From Propionicimonas sp020161015 (lineage in GTDB: Bacteria; Actinomycetota; Actinomycetes; Propionibacteriales; Propionibacteriaceae), in the NCBI RefSeq assembly GCF_964266745.1, contig NZ_CAXWGX010000012.1:434001-498000 (forward strand): DNA of 64,000 nt, read 5' to 3'. How positions within the stretch are numbered: the first letter of the stretch is position 1; every line of letters starts with the position of its first letter. Both the position numbers and the translations under genes were made by a program. Below, one piece after another: positions 47,734 through 55,715 of the stretch. The notes beneath the pieces are model-generated. The model was not told where the DNA came from, did not search any database, and saw nothing but the letters and a program-made list of their open reading frames with translations.

Positions 47734-48762
47734 ATGGCAGAGATGTTCTACGACGACGACGCCGACCTGTCGGTCATCCAGGGTCGCAACGTCGCAGTGA
47801 TCGGCTACGGCAGCCAGGGCCATGCGCACGCGCTGAGCCTGCGCGACTCGGGCGTCGACGTGCGCGTCGGCCTGCGGGAGGGTTCCAAGAGCTGGGCGAA
47901 GGCAGAGGCCGAGGGCCTGCGGGTCGTCACTCCGGCGCAGGCCTGCGAGGAGGCGGACCTGATCATGGTGCTCGCCCCCGACCAGGTGCAGCGGCACCTC
48001 TACAAGGAGGCCATCGAGCCGAACCTGGTGCCCGGTGACGCGCTGTTCTTCGCGCACGGCTTCAACATCCGCTTCGGCTACATCACCCCGCCCGAGGGCG
48101 TGGACGTCTGCATGGTCGCGCCGAAGGGCCCGGGTCACCTCGTCCGCCGCGAGTACACCGAGGGACGCGGCGTCCCGGTGATCGTCGCGGTCGAGAAGGA
48201 CGAGACCGGGAACGCCTGGCCGCTCGCCCTCGCCTACGCCAAGGCGATCGGCGGCCTGCGCGCGGGTGGCATCAAGACGACGTTCACCGAGGAGACCGAG
48301 ACCGACCTGTTCGGTGAGCAGGCCGTCCTGTGCGGCGGCACGTCCGCCCTGGTGACCGCCGGCTTCGAGGTGCTCACCGAGGCCGGCTACCAACCGGAGG
48401 TCGCCTACTTCGAGTGCCTGCACGAGCTCAAGCTGATCGTCGACCTCATGTACGAGGGCGGCATCGCCAAGCAGCGCTGGAGCGTCTCCGACACCGCCGA
48501 GTTCGGCGACTACGTTTCCGGGCCGCGGGTGATCGACGCGTCCGTCAAGCAGCGCATGAAGGACGTGCTGGCCGACATCCAGTCCGGCGCGTTCGCCAAG
48601 CGCTTCATCGACGACCAGGACGCCGGGGCTCCCGAGTTCAAGGCCCTGCGCGCCAAGGGGGAGCAGCACCCGATCGAGGAGACCGGCCGCAAGCTCCGTG
48701 GCCTGATGGCCTGGGTCAAGTCCCACGACGACGACTACGTGGAGGGCACAGCCGCCCGCTGA
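47734..48762 (+). CDS. ilvC: Ketol-acid reductoisomerase, class I
   Basis: Isomerises and reduces acetolactate or acetohydroxybutyrate with NADPH, the second shared step of valine and isoleucine synthesis. The 342-residue length is the short (class I) form. The nucleotide-binding motif is VIGYGSQGHAHALSLRDSG near residues 22-40; GFNIRFG and the Mg-binding ETETDLFGEQ follow. ATG 47734 has a ribosome site AGAAGGAAG and lies 22 bases after ilvN. Confidence 0.96.
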   Translation: MAEMFYDDDADLSVIQGRNVAVIGYGSQGHAHALSLRDSGVDVRVGLREGSKSWAKAEAEGLRVVTPAQACEEADLIMVLAPDQVQRHLYKEAIEPNLVPGDALFFAHGFNIRFGYITPPEGVDVCMVAPKGPGHLVRREYTEGRGVPVIVAVEKDETGNAWPLALAYAKAIGGLRAGGIKTTFTEETETDLFGEQAVLCGGTSALVTAGFEVLTEAGYQPEVAYFECLHELKLIVDLMYEGGIAKQRWSVSDTAEFGDYVSGPRVIDASVKQRMKDVLADIQSGAFAKRFIDDQDAGAPEFKALRAKGEQHPIEETGRKLRGLMAWVKSHDDDYVEGTAAR

Positions 48763-48773
48763 CGCTCCGGCAC

Positions 48774-48804
48774 GCGACGCCCCGTCCGACGGACGGGCCG
48801 TCGC
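48774..48804 (+). terminator. Candidate terminator hairpin after ilvC
   Basis: GCGACG (48774-48779) and CCCGTCC (48781-48787) pair with GGACGGG (48791-48797) and CGTCGC (48799-48804): 13 pairs with one C-C mismatch, starting 11 bases after the ilvC stop. There is no T tract; such hairpins often end transcripts in actinobacteria, but this is not shown. Confidence 0.5.
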
Positions 48805-48842
48805 TGCGTTCCGCCGACGTTGTCGCGGCCGACCGTCCCTTC

Positions 48843-48914
48843 GGCGTCCCACTCCTCCCGCGCGTCCCACTCGCCCCGCGCGTCCCACCCGTCCCGCGCG
48901 TCCCACCCGCCCCA
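48843..48914. repeat. Tandem repeat, 4 x 18 bp
   Basis: Four consecutive 18-base units of the form CGCGTCCCACYCGYCCCG start at 48843, 48861, 48879 and 48897 and differ at only a few sites, the first unit most. Confidence 0.85.
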
Positions 48915-49000
48915 CCCGTGGCGTTCGCTGCCGAAGGCAACGCGTGCCCCCGAAATTTCGGTAGCGAGGGTTGCGATCGGTGGCGAACGCGACGGGTGGG
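48911..49000. repeat. 90-bp imperfect inverted repeat, palindromic repeat copy 1
   Basis: The sequence is symmetric about 48955/48956 (CCGAAATTTCGG at the centre). The inner arms 48937-48955 and 48956-48974 match at 14 of 19 positions, and the outer arms 48911-48934 and 48977-49000 match at 21 of 24. Its right half is clearly related to that of the palindrome at 50199-50248 (GGTAGCGAGSGTTGC core, then TCGGYRGCGAACGCG). Confidence 0.85.
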
Positions 49001-49088
49001 ACGGGGCGGGGCTCGTCGTGGCGGGGTTCCCGACGCGGGGTGGGAGGGGGCGGGGCTCGTCGTGGCGGGGTTCCCGACGCGGGGTGGG
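49001..49088. repeat. Tandem duplication, 2 x 44 bp
   Basis: Units 49001-49044 and 49045-49088 are identical except for the second base (C or G). They are G-rich on the plus strand. Confidence 0.9.
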
Positions 49089-49197
49089 ACGGGACGGGGG
49101 GACGCTTCAGCGGTCGGGTGTTGTCGGTTCCGGCGAGGTGTTGTCGATTCGGCGAGAGGGGTGGCGCAGGGACGCCGTCCTCGTCCAGCGTTCTGAC

Positions 49198-50103
49198 ATG
49201 GATGTCTCGAGGGCCGCATCGCTCGCGGCGAGAGGCCAGGACCGGATGAGCCTGACCAGGCAGGTGCGTGAGGGCGCGATCGTGCGGATCAGGCACGGGG
49301 GGTACGTCGACACTCGGGCGGACGACGTCCGCGAGCGGCATCGCCAGCTGATCGCGGCCACGTGGCCACTGTTCGGGCCGGACACCGTCCTCAGCCATGC
49401 GAGCGCCGCCGTGCTGCATGGGCTGCCCGCCTGGGACGCCCAATTGGCCGGGGTGTCCGCGGTGCGACCGGCCGGTGGGCACGGCAGGAAGGGCCGGTTC
49501 CTGCACGTGCGGGTGGCCGCCCTGGCTCCAGGCGACGTCGTCGAGCGCGCGGGTTATCGCACCACCAGCCTCGAACGTACGGCGATCGACCAGGCGTGCG
49601 TCCTGCGGTTCGACCGCGCGGTGGCGACGCTCGACGCGGCGCTCCACCTCGGGGCGGACCCGGCGTCCCTGGCCGCGGTGGTCGCTGACGCCCGCCGTCG
49701 CCACGGCGTGGGTATCGCGCGCGCGGCCCTGCGGTTCGCCGACGGGCGGTCCGAGAGCGTGGGGGAGTCGCTGAGCCGCGTCCTGATGGCGCAGGTGGGC
49801 CTGCCCGCACCGGAACTCCAGGTGGATCTGCACGACCGACAGGGTGTCTGGATCGCCCGATCCGACTTCGGCTGGCTCGACCATTGGGTGATCGGCGAGT
49901 TCGACGGACGCGTCAAGTACCTCGGAACCCCGGAGGAGCTCGCGCGCACCGTGATGCGGGAGAAGGCTCGCGAGCAGGCGATCCGGGATGCCGGGTGGTC
50001 CGTCGTCCGCTGGACGTGGGCCGACCTGGGCGACCCCGTCGGCTTCCGCACCCGGATCGAGAGTGCCCTCGCGCTGGCCACCCACGGCCGGCTCGCATCC
50101 TGA
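49198..50103 (+). CDS. AbiEi-like / DUF559-type protein
   Basis: A 301-residue protein of a type that is frequent in actinobacteria. The N-terminal part (about 1-100) resembles the type IV antitoxin AbiEi winged helix (LTRQVREGAIVRIRHGGYVDTR... LSHASAAVLHGLP). The C-terminal part (about 190-290) resembles DUF559/Vsr-like PD-(D/E)XK folds: Glu in ESVGESLSRV, Asp in RSDFGW, and EFDGRVKY with E and K in the expected spacing. No toxin gene (AbiEii) is adjacent. The start at ATG 49198 has no ribosome site. It is flanked on both sides by copies of a palindromic repeat. Function unknown. Confidence 0.65.
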   Translation: MDVSRAASLAARGQDRMSLTRQVREGAIVRIRHGGYVDTRADDVRERHRQLIAATWPLFGPDTVLSHASAAVLHGLPAWDAQLAGVSAVRPAGGHGRKGRFLHVRVAALAPGDVVERAGYRTTSLERTAIDQACVLRFDRAVATLDAALHLGADPASLAAVVADARRRHGVGIARAALRFADGRSESVGESLSRVLMAQVGLPAPELQVDLHDRQGVWIARSDFGWLDHWVIGEFDGRVKYLGTPEELARTVMREKAREQAIRDAGWSVVRWTWADLGDPVGFRTRIESALALATHGRLAS

Positions 50104-50362
50104 GCGATGCCGTCCGCCCGTCGGCCCCCGGACGGGCCCGCGACCGTCCCCACCAACTCCCACCCTGCCCCGGTTGGGCCCCGTGGCCCTTCCCGCCCCC
50201 GAGTGCAACGCTCGCTACCGGAATTCCGGTAGCGAGCGTTGCACTCGGCAGCGAACGCGGCGAGTGGGACGGGTGGGACGCCGCGCCGGTGGGAGGGGTG
50301 GGCGAGCTAGGACGCCGAGCGGCGCCGCGGCGAGGGTTGCAGGGTCTGGCAAGCTTTCCGGC
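50104..50362. other. Intergenic region around palindrome copy 2
   Basis: Apart from the palindrome and G-rich flank (to about 50300), I see no gene here. The 12 bases before the ATPase start contain AAGCTT at 50351-50356, a weak match to the leaderless -10 pattern. Confidence 0.7.
50199..50248. repeat. Perfect 50-bp palindrome, palindromic repeat copy 2
   Basis: Bases 50199-50223 and 50224-50248 are exact reverse complements with no spacer, centred on GAATTC; the arms contain GCAACGCTCGCTACCGG. Related to the inverted repeat at 48911-49000, and followed as there by TCGGYRGCGAACGCG and a GTGGGACGGG stretch. The arms would form a 25-pair cruciform or, in RNA, a very stable hairpin. Confidence 0.95.
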
Positions 50363-52777
50363 ATGACGATCGCCGCGCCGACCGCCCCGGGACTCACCGC
50401 TGACGAGGTTGCCGACCGCGTCCAGCGGGGGCTGACGAACGACCTTCCTCCCCGCTCCGGACGGACCACCTGGGACATCGTCCGGGCGAACGTCTTCACG
50501 CGGATCAACTTCCTGCTGATGGTGCTGTTCATCATGGTGCTGACGACCGGCTCCATCGTGAACGCCCTGTTCGGCTTCCTGATCATCATCAACTCCGGCA
50601 TCGGCATCGTGCAGGAGCTCCGGGCGAAGCGGACGCTGGACAACCTCGCCGTGGTCGGCGAGGGCAAGCCCACCGTCCGCCGGGACGGGATCGCGCGACA
50701 GCTTCCCCGCGAGGAGGTCGTGCTGGACGACCTGATCGAGATCGGTCCCGGTGACCAGGTCATCGTGGACGGGGAGGTCGTCGAGGCGTCCTACCTCGAG
50801 GTGGACGAGTCACTCCTCACCGGCGAGTCCGACCCCCTGCTGAAGCAGCCCGGGGACGAGGTGATGTCGGGCAGCTTCGTCGTCGCCGGCGTCGGCGCGT
50901 TCCGCGCGACCCGGGTCGGGCACGACTCCTACGCCGCCCGGCTGACCATGGAGGCCAGCAAGTTCTCCCTGGTCAAGTCCGAGCTGCAGACCGGCATCAA
51001 CAAGATCCTCCGCCTGATCACCTGGCTGCTCGTGCCGGTGGGGCTGGCGACGATCTGGGTGCAGTGGAACCAACCGGGGGTGTGGCAGTCGAAGGTGCTC
51101 TACACCGCCGGCGCGCTGGTGCCGATGGTGCCCGAGGGTCTGGTCCTGCTCACCTCCCTGGCGTTCGCTGTGGGCGTGGTCCGGCTGGGCCAGCGCAACG
51201 TCCTGGTGCAGGAACTCCCCGCGATCGAGGGCCTCGCCCGGGTGGACGTCGTCTGCGCGGACAAGACCGGCACCCTCACAGAGAACGGCCTGCGCTTCGG
51301 CGAGTGCGAGGTGCTCGACGGTGACGAGGGCGAGGTCGCGGAGGCGCTGGCCCAGCTCGCCGCGGCGGACCCGCGTCCCAACGCCTCGGTGCAGGCGCTC
51401 GCCCACGCGCTGCCCCCTTCCGGCAGCAGCTGGACGGTGACCGCGATGGCGCCGTTCACCTCGGCCAAGAAGTGGTCGGGGATGTCGTTCGACGGCCACG
51501 GCCACTGGGTGCTCGGCGCCCCCGACGTGCTCGCCGGCCGTGACAGCGCCGCGGCGGCCCGCGCCGAACAGGTGGGTTCGACCGGACGCCGCGTGCTGCT
51601 GCTGGGCGAGGTCGACCGTCCGGTCGACGACCCGGACGCCCCCGGAGACGTGCGCCCGCGCGCCCTGGTGGTGCTGGAGCAGAAGGTGCGCCCGGAGGCG
51701 CGCGACACCCTCGCGTTCTTCGCCGCGCAGAACGTGGCGGTGAAGGTGATCTCCGGCGACAACGCCACTTCCGTCGGCGCGGTCACCGGTTCGCTCGGCG
51801 TCGAGACCGGCGACGTCGTCGACGCCCGCACGCTGCCGGAGGACGACCAGGAGTTCGCCGACCGGGTCCAGTCCGCCGGCGTGTTCGGACGCGTCACGCC
51901 GCAGCAGAAGCGCCAGATGGTGGCGGCGCTCCAGTCCCGCGGCCACAACGTCGCGATGACCGGGGACGGCGTGAACGACGTGCTCGCGATCAAGGACTCC
52001 GATCTGGGCGTCGCGATGGGCTCCGGCGCCGCCGCGACCCGGTCGGTCGCCCAGCTCGTGCTGCTCGACGACAGCTTCGCCACCCTGCCCCACGTCGTCG
52101 CCGAGGGACGCCGCGTCATCGGCAACATCGAGCGGGTCGCGAACTTCTTCCTGACCAAGACGATGTACTCGATCATCCTCGCCCTGCTGGTGGCGCTGTG
52201 GGGACTCCAGTTCCCGTTCATGCCGATCCACATCTCCTTCGTCGGCTGGTTCACGATCGGCATCCCTGCGTCCATCCTCGCGCTGGCCCCGAACGCCGAG
52301 CGTGCCCGGCCGGGCTTCCTCCAGCGGGTGATGAGCTTCTCCATCCCGTCCGGGGTGGTGGTGGCGGTGACCACCTTCGTCAGCTACCTGCTGATCATGC
52401 CGCCGGCCGGCTCCGATCCGTCCCTGGGCCGCCAGGCGTCCACCGCTGCGCTGCTCACGCTGATGATCGGCGGCGCGTGGGTGATGATCGCGACCGCGCG
52501 TCCCTACGAGTGGTGGAAGCTGCTGATGATCGCGCTGTGCGCGCTCGCCGCCTACCTCGTGATCTTCTGGCTGCCCTACCAGGTCAGCGGCTGGGTGCAG
52601 GCCTGGCCGTTCCTGAAGCGCTTCGACCCCCAGCTCGACCCGGGCAACCTCGCCATGATGACGACGGCCGCCTGGGTGGGCCTGGTCGCGGTCGTTCTGG
52701 TGGAGGCGATCTGGTGGGTCTCGGGGCGCCTCACCGGCGAGCGGCGGCACCTGTTCGGGAGCCTGGGCGAACGGTAG
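50363..52777 (+). CDS. P-type cation-transporting ATPase, CtpE-like
   Basis: An 804-residue P-type ATPase. An actuator domain with LLTGESDPLLK, the transmembrane motif VPMVPEGLVLLTS, the phosphorylation site CADKTGTLTE (Asp300), VISGDNATSVGAV and the hinge MTGDGVNDVLAIK are all present; about ten membrane helices. No metal-binding N-terminal domain and no CPC motif, so it is not a heavy-metal pump. PEGLVLLTS and the overall layout match mycobacterial CtpE, for which calcium uptake has been reported; the ion here is inferred. Confidence 0.88.
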   Translation: MTIAAPTAPGLTADEVADRVQRGLTNDLPPRSGRTTWDIVRANVFTRINFLLMVLFIMVLTTGSIVNALFGFLIIINSGIGIVQELRAKRTLDNLAVVGEGKPTVRRDGIARQLPREEVVLDDLIEIGPGDQVIVDGEVVEASYLEVDESLLTGESDPLLKQPGDEVMSGSFVVAGVGAFRATRVGHDSYAARLTMEASKFSLVKSELQTGINKILRLITWLLVPVGLATIWVQWNQPGVWQSKVLYTAGALVPMVPEGLVLLTSLAFAVGVVRLGQRNVLVQELPAIEGLARVDVVCADKTGTLTENGLRFGECEVLDGDEGEVAEALAQLAAADPRPNASVQALAHALPPSGSSWTVTAMAPFTSAKKWSGMSFDGHGHWVLGAPDVLAGRDSAAAARAEQVGSTGRRVLLLGEVDRPVDDPDAPGDVRPRALVVLEQKVRPEARDTLAFFAAQNVAVKVISGDNATSVGAVTGSLGVETGDVVDARTLPEDDQEFADRVQSAGVFGRVTPQQKRQMVAALQSRGHNVAMTGDGVNDVLAIKDSDLGVAMGSGAAATRSVAQLVLLDDSFATLPHVVAEGRRVIGNIERVANFFLTKTMYSIILALLVALWGLQFPFMPIHISFVGWFTIGIPASILALAPNAERARPGFLQRVMSFSIPSGVVVAVTTFVSYLLIMPPAGSDPSLGRQASTAALLTLMIGGAWVMIATARPYEWWKLLMIALCALAAYLVIFWLPYQVSGWVQAWPFLKRFDPQLDPGNLAMMTTAAWVGLVAVVLVEAIWWVSGRLTGERRHLFGSLGER

Positions 52778-52849
52778 CCGGCCACCGGCGAAGCAGCCTC
52801 CCGGCCGGGTCGGCGCCCGCACGCGACGCCGCGGACGTGCCTGGACGGG

Positions 52850-53914
52850 CTACAGCCGCGCGGCAATGTCGTCGCCGATCACCGACGTCGGCCGGCGGCT
52901 CGCGCCGCGCTCGGCGATGTCGGCGTCGACGGCGGCCTCGATCCGGCGGGCGTCGTCCGCGCGGCCGAGGTGGTCCAGCAACAGCGCCATCGACAGGATC
53001 GTCGCCGTCGGGTCGGCGATGCCCTTGCCGGCGATGTCCGGCGCGGAGCCGTGCACCGGCTCGAACATGGACGGGAAGGTGCCGTCGGGATTGATGTTCG
53101 CGCTCGCGGCCAGCCCGATGCCGCCGGTGACGGCGGCGGCCAGGTCGGTGAGGATGTCACCGAAGAGGTTGTCGGTCACCAGGACGTCGAAGCGCTGCGG
53201 GTCCTGGACGAACGCGATCGTGGCCGCGTCCACGTGCAGGTAGTCGGTCGCGACGTCGGGGTGCTCGGCGGCAACGGACTGGAACAACCGGTTCCACAGC
53301 CCGCCGGCGTTCACCAGCACGTTGTGCTTGTGCACCATCGTCACCTTCTTGCGGCGCTTCTCCGCGCGGACGAACGCGTCCCGGATGACGCGCTCGACGC
53401 CGTGGGCGGTGTTGATGCTCACCTCGGTGGCCACCTCGAACGGCGTCCCGGCGCGGAAGGCGCCGCCGTTGCCGCAGTACAGGCCCTCGGTGCCCTCGCG
53501 GACCACGACGAAGTCGATCGGCCCGCGCCCTGTGACCGAATCGGCCAGCGGCGTCGGGACGCCCGGGTAGAGCTTGGACGGGCGCAGGTTCACGTAGTGG
53601 TCGAACGCGAAGCGCAGCTTCAGCAGCAGCCCGCGCTCCAGCAGGCCGGACGGGATCGCCGTCGAGCCGGGGGCCGCGCCCACCGCGCCGAGGATGATCG
53701 CGCTGCTCGCGGCGAGCTGCTCCAGCTCGGCGTCGGGAAGGACCTCTCCGGTGCGCTGCCAGCGCTCCGCGCCGAGGTCGTGGTGGACGTACTCGAAGGC
53801 GTCGTCGCCGACGACCCGGGTGAGGACCTTGAGGCCCTCGGCCACCACTTCGGGACCGATGCCGTCGCCGGCGATGACGGAGATGACGGGCGTGCCGGTT
53901 GCTGCTTCGCTCAC
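52850..53914 (-). CDS. leuB: 3-isopropylmalate dehydrogenase
   Basis: An NAD-dependent oxidative decarboxylase of leucine synthesis, 354 residues, with GDGIGPEV at the N terminus, LLLKLRFAFDHYVNLRP, VHKHNVL and the NAD-binding GSAPDIAGKGIADPTA. The same enzyme type also oxidises beta-methylmalate in the citramalate route to isoleucine, which is relevant because cimA is nearby. The start is GTG 53914, with TAGCCT (53922-53927, minus strand) 7 bases upstream: leaderless. It is divergent from ilvE. Confidence 0.95.
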   Translation of the reverse strand: MSEAATGTPVISVIAGDGIGPEVVAEGLKVLTRVVGDDAFEYVHHDLGAERWQRTGEVLPDAELEQLAASSAIILGAVGAAPGSTAIPSGLLERGLLLKLRFAFDHYVNLRPSKLYPGVPTPLADSVTGRGPIDFVVVREGTEGLYCGNGGAFRAGTPFEVATEVSINTAHGVERVIRDAFVRAEKRRKKVTMVHKHNVLVNAGGLWNRLFQSVAAEHPDVATDYLHVDAATIAFVQDPQRFDVLVTDNLFGDILTDLAAAVTGGIGLAASANINPDGTFPSMFEPVHGSAPDIAGKGIADPTATILSMALLLDHLGRADDARRIEAAVDADIAERGASRRPTSVIGDDIAARL

Positions 53915-53921
53915 CCGCGCG

Positions 53922-53977
53922 AGGCTACTTGGTCGGTCGAAGGCTGGACGAATCCGTCTCACGGGGCGCGATAGCAT
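53922..53977. promoter_or_regulatory. Divergent promoters of leuB and ilvE
   Basis: Minus strand: TAGCCT at 53922-53927 for leuB. Plus strand: TAGCAT at 53972-53977 for ilvE. Both end 7 bases before their start codons; the start codons are 70 bases apart, so a single operator here could control both branched-chain genes. Confidence 0.6.
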
Positions 53978-53984
53978 GCCCCTC

Positions 53985-55070
53985 ATGGCGCTGACGTTCC
54001 CCCTGCATCGCAACCCGGCCCCGGCAACCGACGACGACGTCGCCCGGGTGCTCGCCGACCCCGGCTTCGGCGACCACTTCACCGACCACATGGCGGTCGC
54101 GACGTGGACGAAGGACGGCGGATGGGGCGCGGATGAGATCCGGCCGTACGGGCCGTTCCAGATCGACCCGGCCAGCGCCGTGCTGCACTACGCGCAGGAG
54201 ATCTTCGAAGGGCTGAAGGCCTACCGGCACGCCGACGGCTCGATCCACCTGTTCCGCCCGGAGGCGAACGCCCGCCGGTTCCAGGCCTCCGCCGCGCGGA
54301 TGATGCTGCCGCAGCTGCCCGTGGAGGACTTCGTGCGCGCCGTCACGGAACTCGTCGGCGTGGACGCCCGCTGGGTGCCCGGCGCCGAGGGGGAGCGGAG
54401 CCTGTACCTGCGGCCGTTCATGTTCGCCTCCGAGGTCTTCCTCGGCGTCCGTGCGGCCCAGACGGTCACCTTCAGCGTGATCGCCTCGCCGTCGGGCCCG
54501 TACTTCACCGGCGGCGTCAAGCCGGTCGACATCTGGGTCACCGACACCTGGGCGCGCGCGGGCGTGGGGGGCACGGGCTCGGCCAAGTGCGGCGGCAACT
54601 ACGCCGCGTCCCTGATCGCCCAGTACGAGGGCTACGAGCACGGCTGCTCGCAGGTGCTGTTCATCGAGGCCGCGGACAAGGACCGGGTCGAGGAACTGGG
54701 CGGCATGAATGTGTTCCTGGTGACCTCGGACGGACGCCTGGTCACCCCGGCGCTCACCGGGACCATCCTGGAGGGCATCACCCGCGACTCGATCCTGACC
54801 GTCGCCGGCGAGCTCGGCCTGGTCACCGAGGAGCGCCGCGTGACGCCGGACGAGCTGTTCGGCGGCATCGCGGACGGCACGACGGTGGAGGCGTTCTCCT
54901 GCGGCACGGCCGCCGTGGTCACCCCGATCGGCGCGTTCAAGTCCGGCGCGGGGGAGTGGCGGCTGCCCGGGAACGGTTCGCCGACGACCATGGCGATCCG
55001 CGACGCGATCCTCGACATCCAGTACGGACGCGTCCCGGACACGCACGGCTGGTTGCGGCGCGTCGTCTGA
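53985..55070 (+). CDS. ilvE: Branched-chain amino acid aminotransferase
   Basis: A PLP fold-type IV aminotransferase that makes the last step of leucine, isoleucine and valine synthesis. 361 residues, the length of the class II (actinobacterial and eukaryotic) form. The Schiff-base lysine is Lys201 in GTGSAKCGGNYAAS; EIFEGLKAYR and YLRPFMFASE are typical. ATG 53985 is chosen over the in-frame ATG 53976, which overlaps the -10 box. Confidence 0.95.
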   Translation: MALTFPLHRNPAPATDDDVARVLADPGFGDHFTDHMAVATWTKDGGWGADEIRPYGPFQIDPASAVLHYAQEIFEGLKAYRHADGSIHLFRPEANARRFQASAARMMLPQLPVEDFVRAVTELVGVDARWVPGAEGERSLYLRPFMFASEVFLGVRAAQTVTFSVIASPSGPYFTGGVKPVDIWVTDTWARAGVGGTGSAKCGGNYAASLIAQYEGYEHGCSQVLFIEAADKDRVEELGGMNVFLVTSDGRLVTPALTGTILEGITRDSILTVAGELGLVTEERRVTPDELFGGIADGTTVEAFSCGTAAVVTPIGAFKSGAGEWRLPGNGSPTTMAIRDAILDIQYGRVPDTHGWLRRVV

Positions 55071-55111
55071 CCACGCCTCCTGCGGGACGGCCGCCCGCGC
55101 CCGGACGAGGC

Positions 55112-55609
55112 TCAGGCGAACGCGGCCAGCGCTGCGTCGTAATCGGGCTCGGTGCTGATGTTCTCGACGTGCTCGGTGTAGAGCACGGTGCCGTCGGCAT
55201 CGGCCACGACGACCGCCCGGGTGAGCAGCCCGCGGTTGCGACCGTCCACCTGGGTGACCCCGAAGGTCTCGCCGAAGCCGGAGCGGAAGCTCGAGCCCAT
55301 CACGACGTTCCCGATTCCCTCGGCTCCGCAGAAGCGCGCCTGCGCGTAGGGCAGGTCCGCGGACACGCACAGCACCACGGTGTCGGCCAGGCCCGCGGCG
55401 AGCTCGTTGAACCGGCGGACGCTCATCGCGCACACCCCGGTGTCGACGCTGGGGAAGATGTTCAGCACGATCCGCCGGCCGGCGGCCACCTCGGGGCCGA
55501 AGTCCTCCATGTCGGAGCCGGTCAGGGTGAAGGCCGGCAGCGTGCTGCCGACGGGCGGCAGGTCGCCGATGCTGTGGACGGGGACGCCGCGGTGGAGGAG
55601 GGTTGCCAT
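55112..55609 (-). CDS. tpx: Thiol peroxidase, atypical 2-Cys peroxiredoxin
   Basis: Reduces hydrogen and alkyl peroxides using thioredoxin. 165 residues. Peroxidatic Cys60 (PSVDTGVCAMSVRRF) and resolving Cys94 (ARFCGAEG) are at the positions known from E. coli Tpx; the usual TPVC is TGVC here. The start is ATG 55609 with TACAAC (55616-55621, minus strand) 6 bases upstream, a near match to the leaderless pattern. Confidence 0.94.
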   Translation of the reverse strand: MATLLHRGVPVHSIGDLPPVGSTLPAFTLTGSDMEDFGPEVAAGRRIVLNIFPSVDTGVCAMSVRRFNELAAGLADTVVLCVSADLPYAQARFCGAEGIGNVVMGSSFRSGFGETFGVTQVDGRNRGLLTRAVVVADADGTVLYTEHVENISTEPDYDAALAAFA

Positions 55610-55703
55610 GCAACCGTTGTAGACCCGCCGTCAACTCCCGTCCTGAGGATGGGACGGATCGTCTCAGGCCGTGAAACCTCTCCGTAACCTCGAAGGCGCA
55701 CGG

Positions 55704-55709
55704 CAGGAT
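55704..55709 (+). promoter_or_regulatory. Candidate -10 box of cimA
   Basis: CAGGAT ends 6 bases before GTG 55716. It has C in place of the first T. Confidence 0.4.
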
Positions 55710-55715
55710 CGCCCG

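Larger units (their letters stand above)
48763..49197. other. Intergenic region rich in repeats (no gene)
   Basis: 435 bases after ilvC hold the terminator-like hairpin, four 18-base tandem units, a 90-base inverted repeat and a 44-base tandem duplication, listed separately. Open frames across it on both strands consist of these repeats and show no recognisable protein. Confidence 0.8.

Noticed and set aside
48716..49219. Pro/Arg-rich open frame on the minus strand between ilvC and the AbiEi-like gene
   Set aside because: Made up of the tandem and inverted repeats; no start signal or domain.
49198..50103. Complete AbiE toxin-antitoxin system
   Set aside because: No AbiEii nucleotidyltransferase gene is adjacent on either side, so only an antitoxin-like protein is supported.
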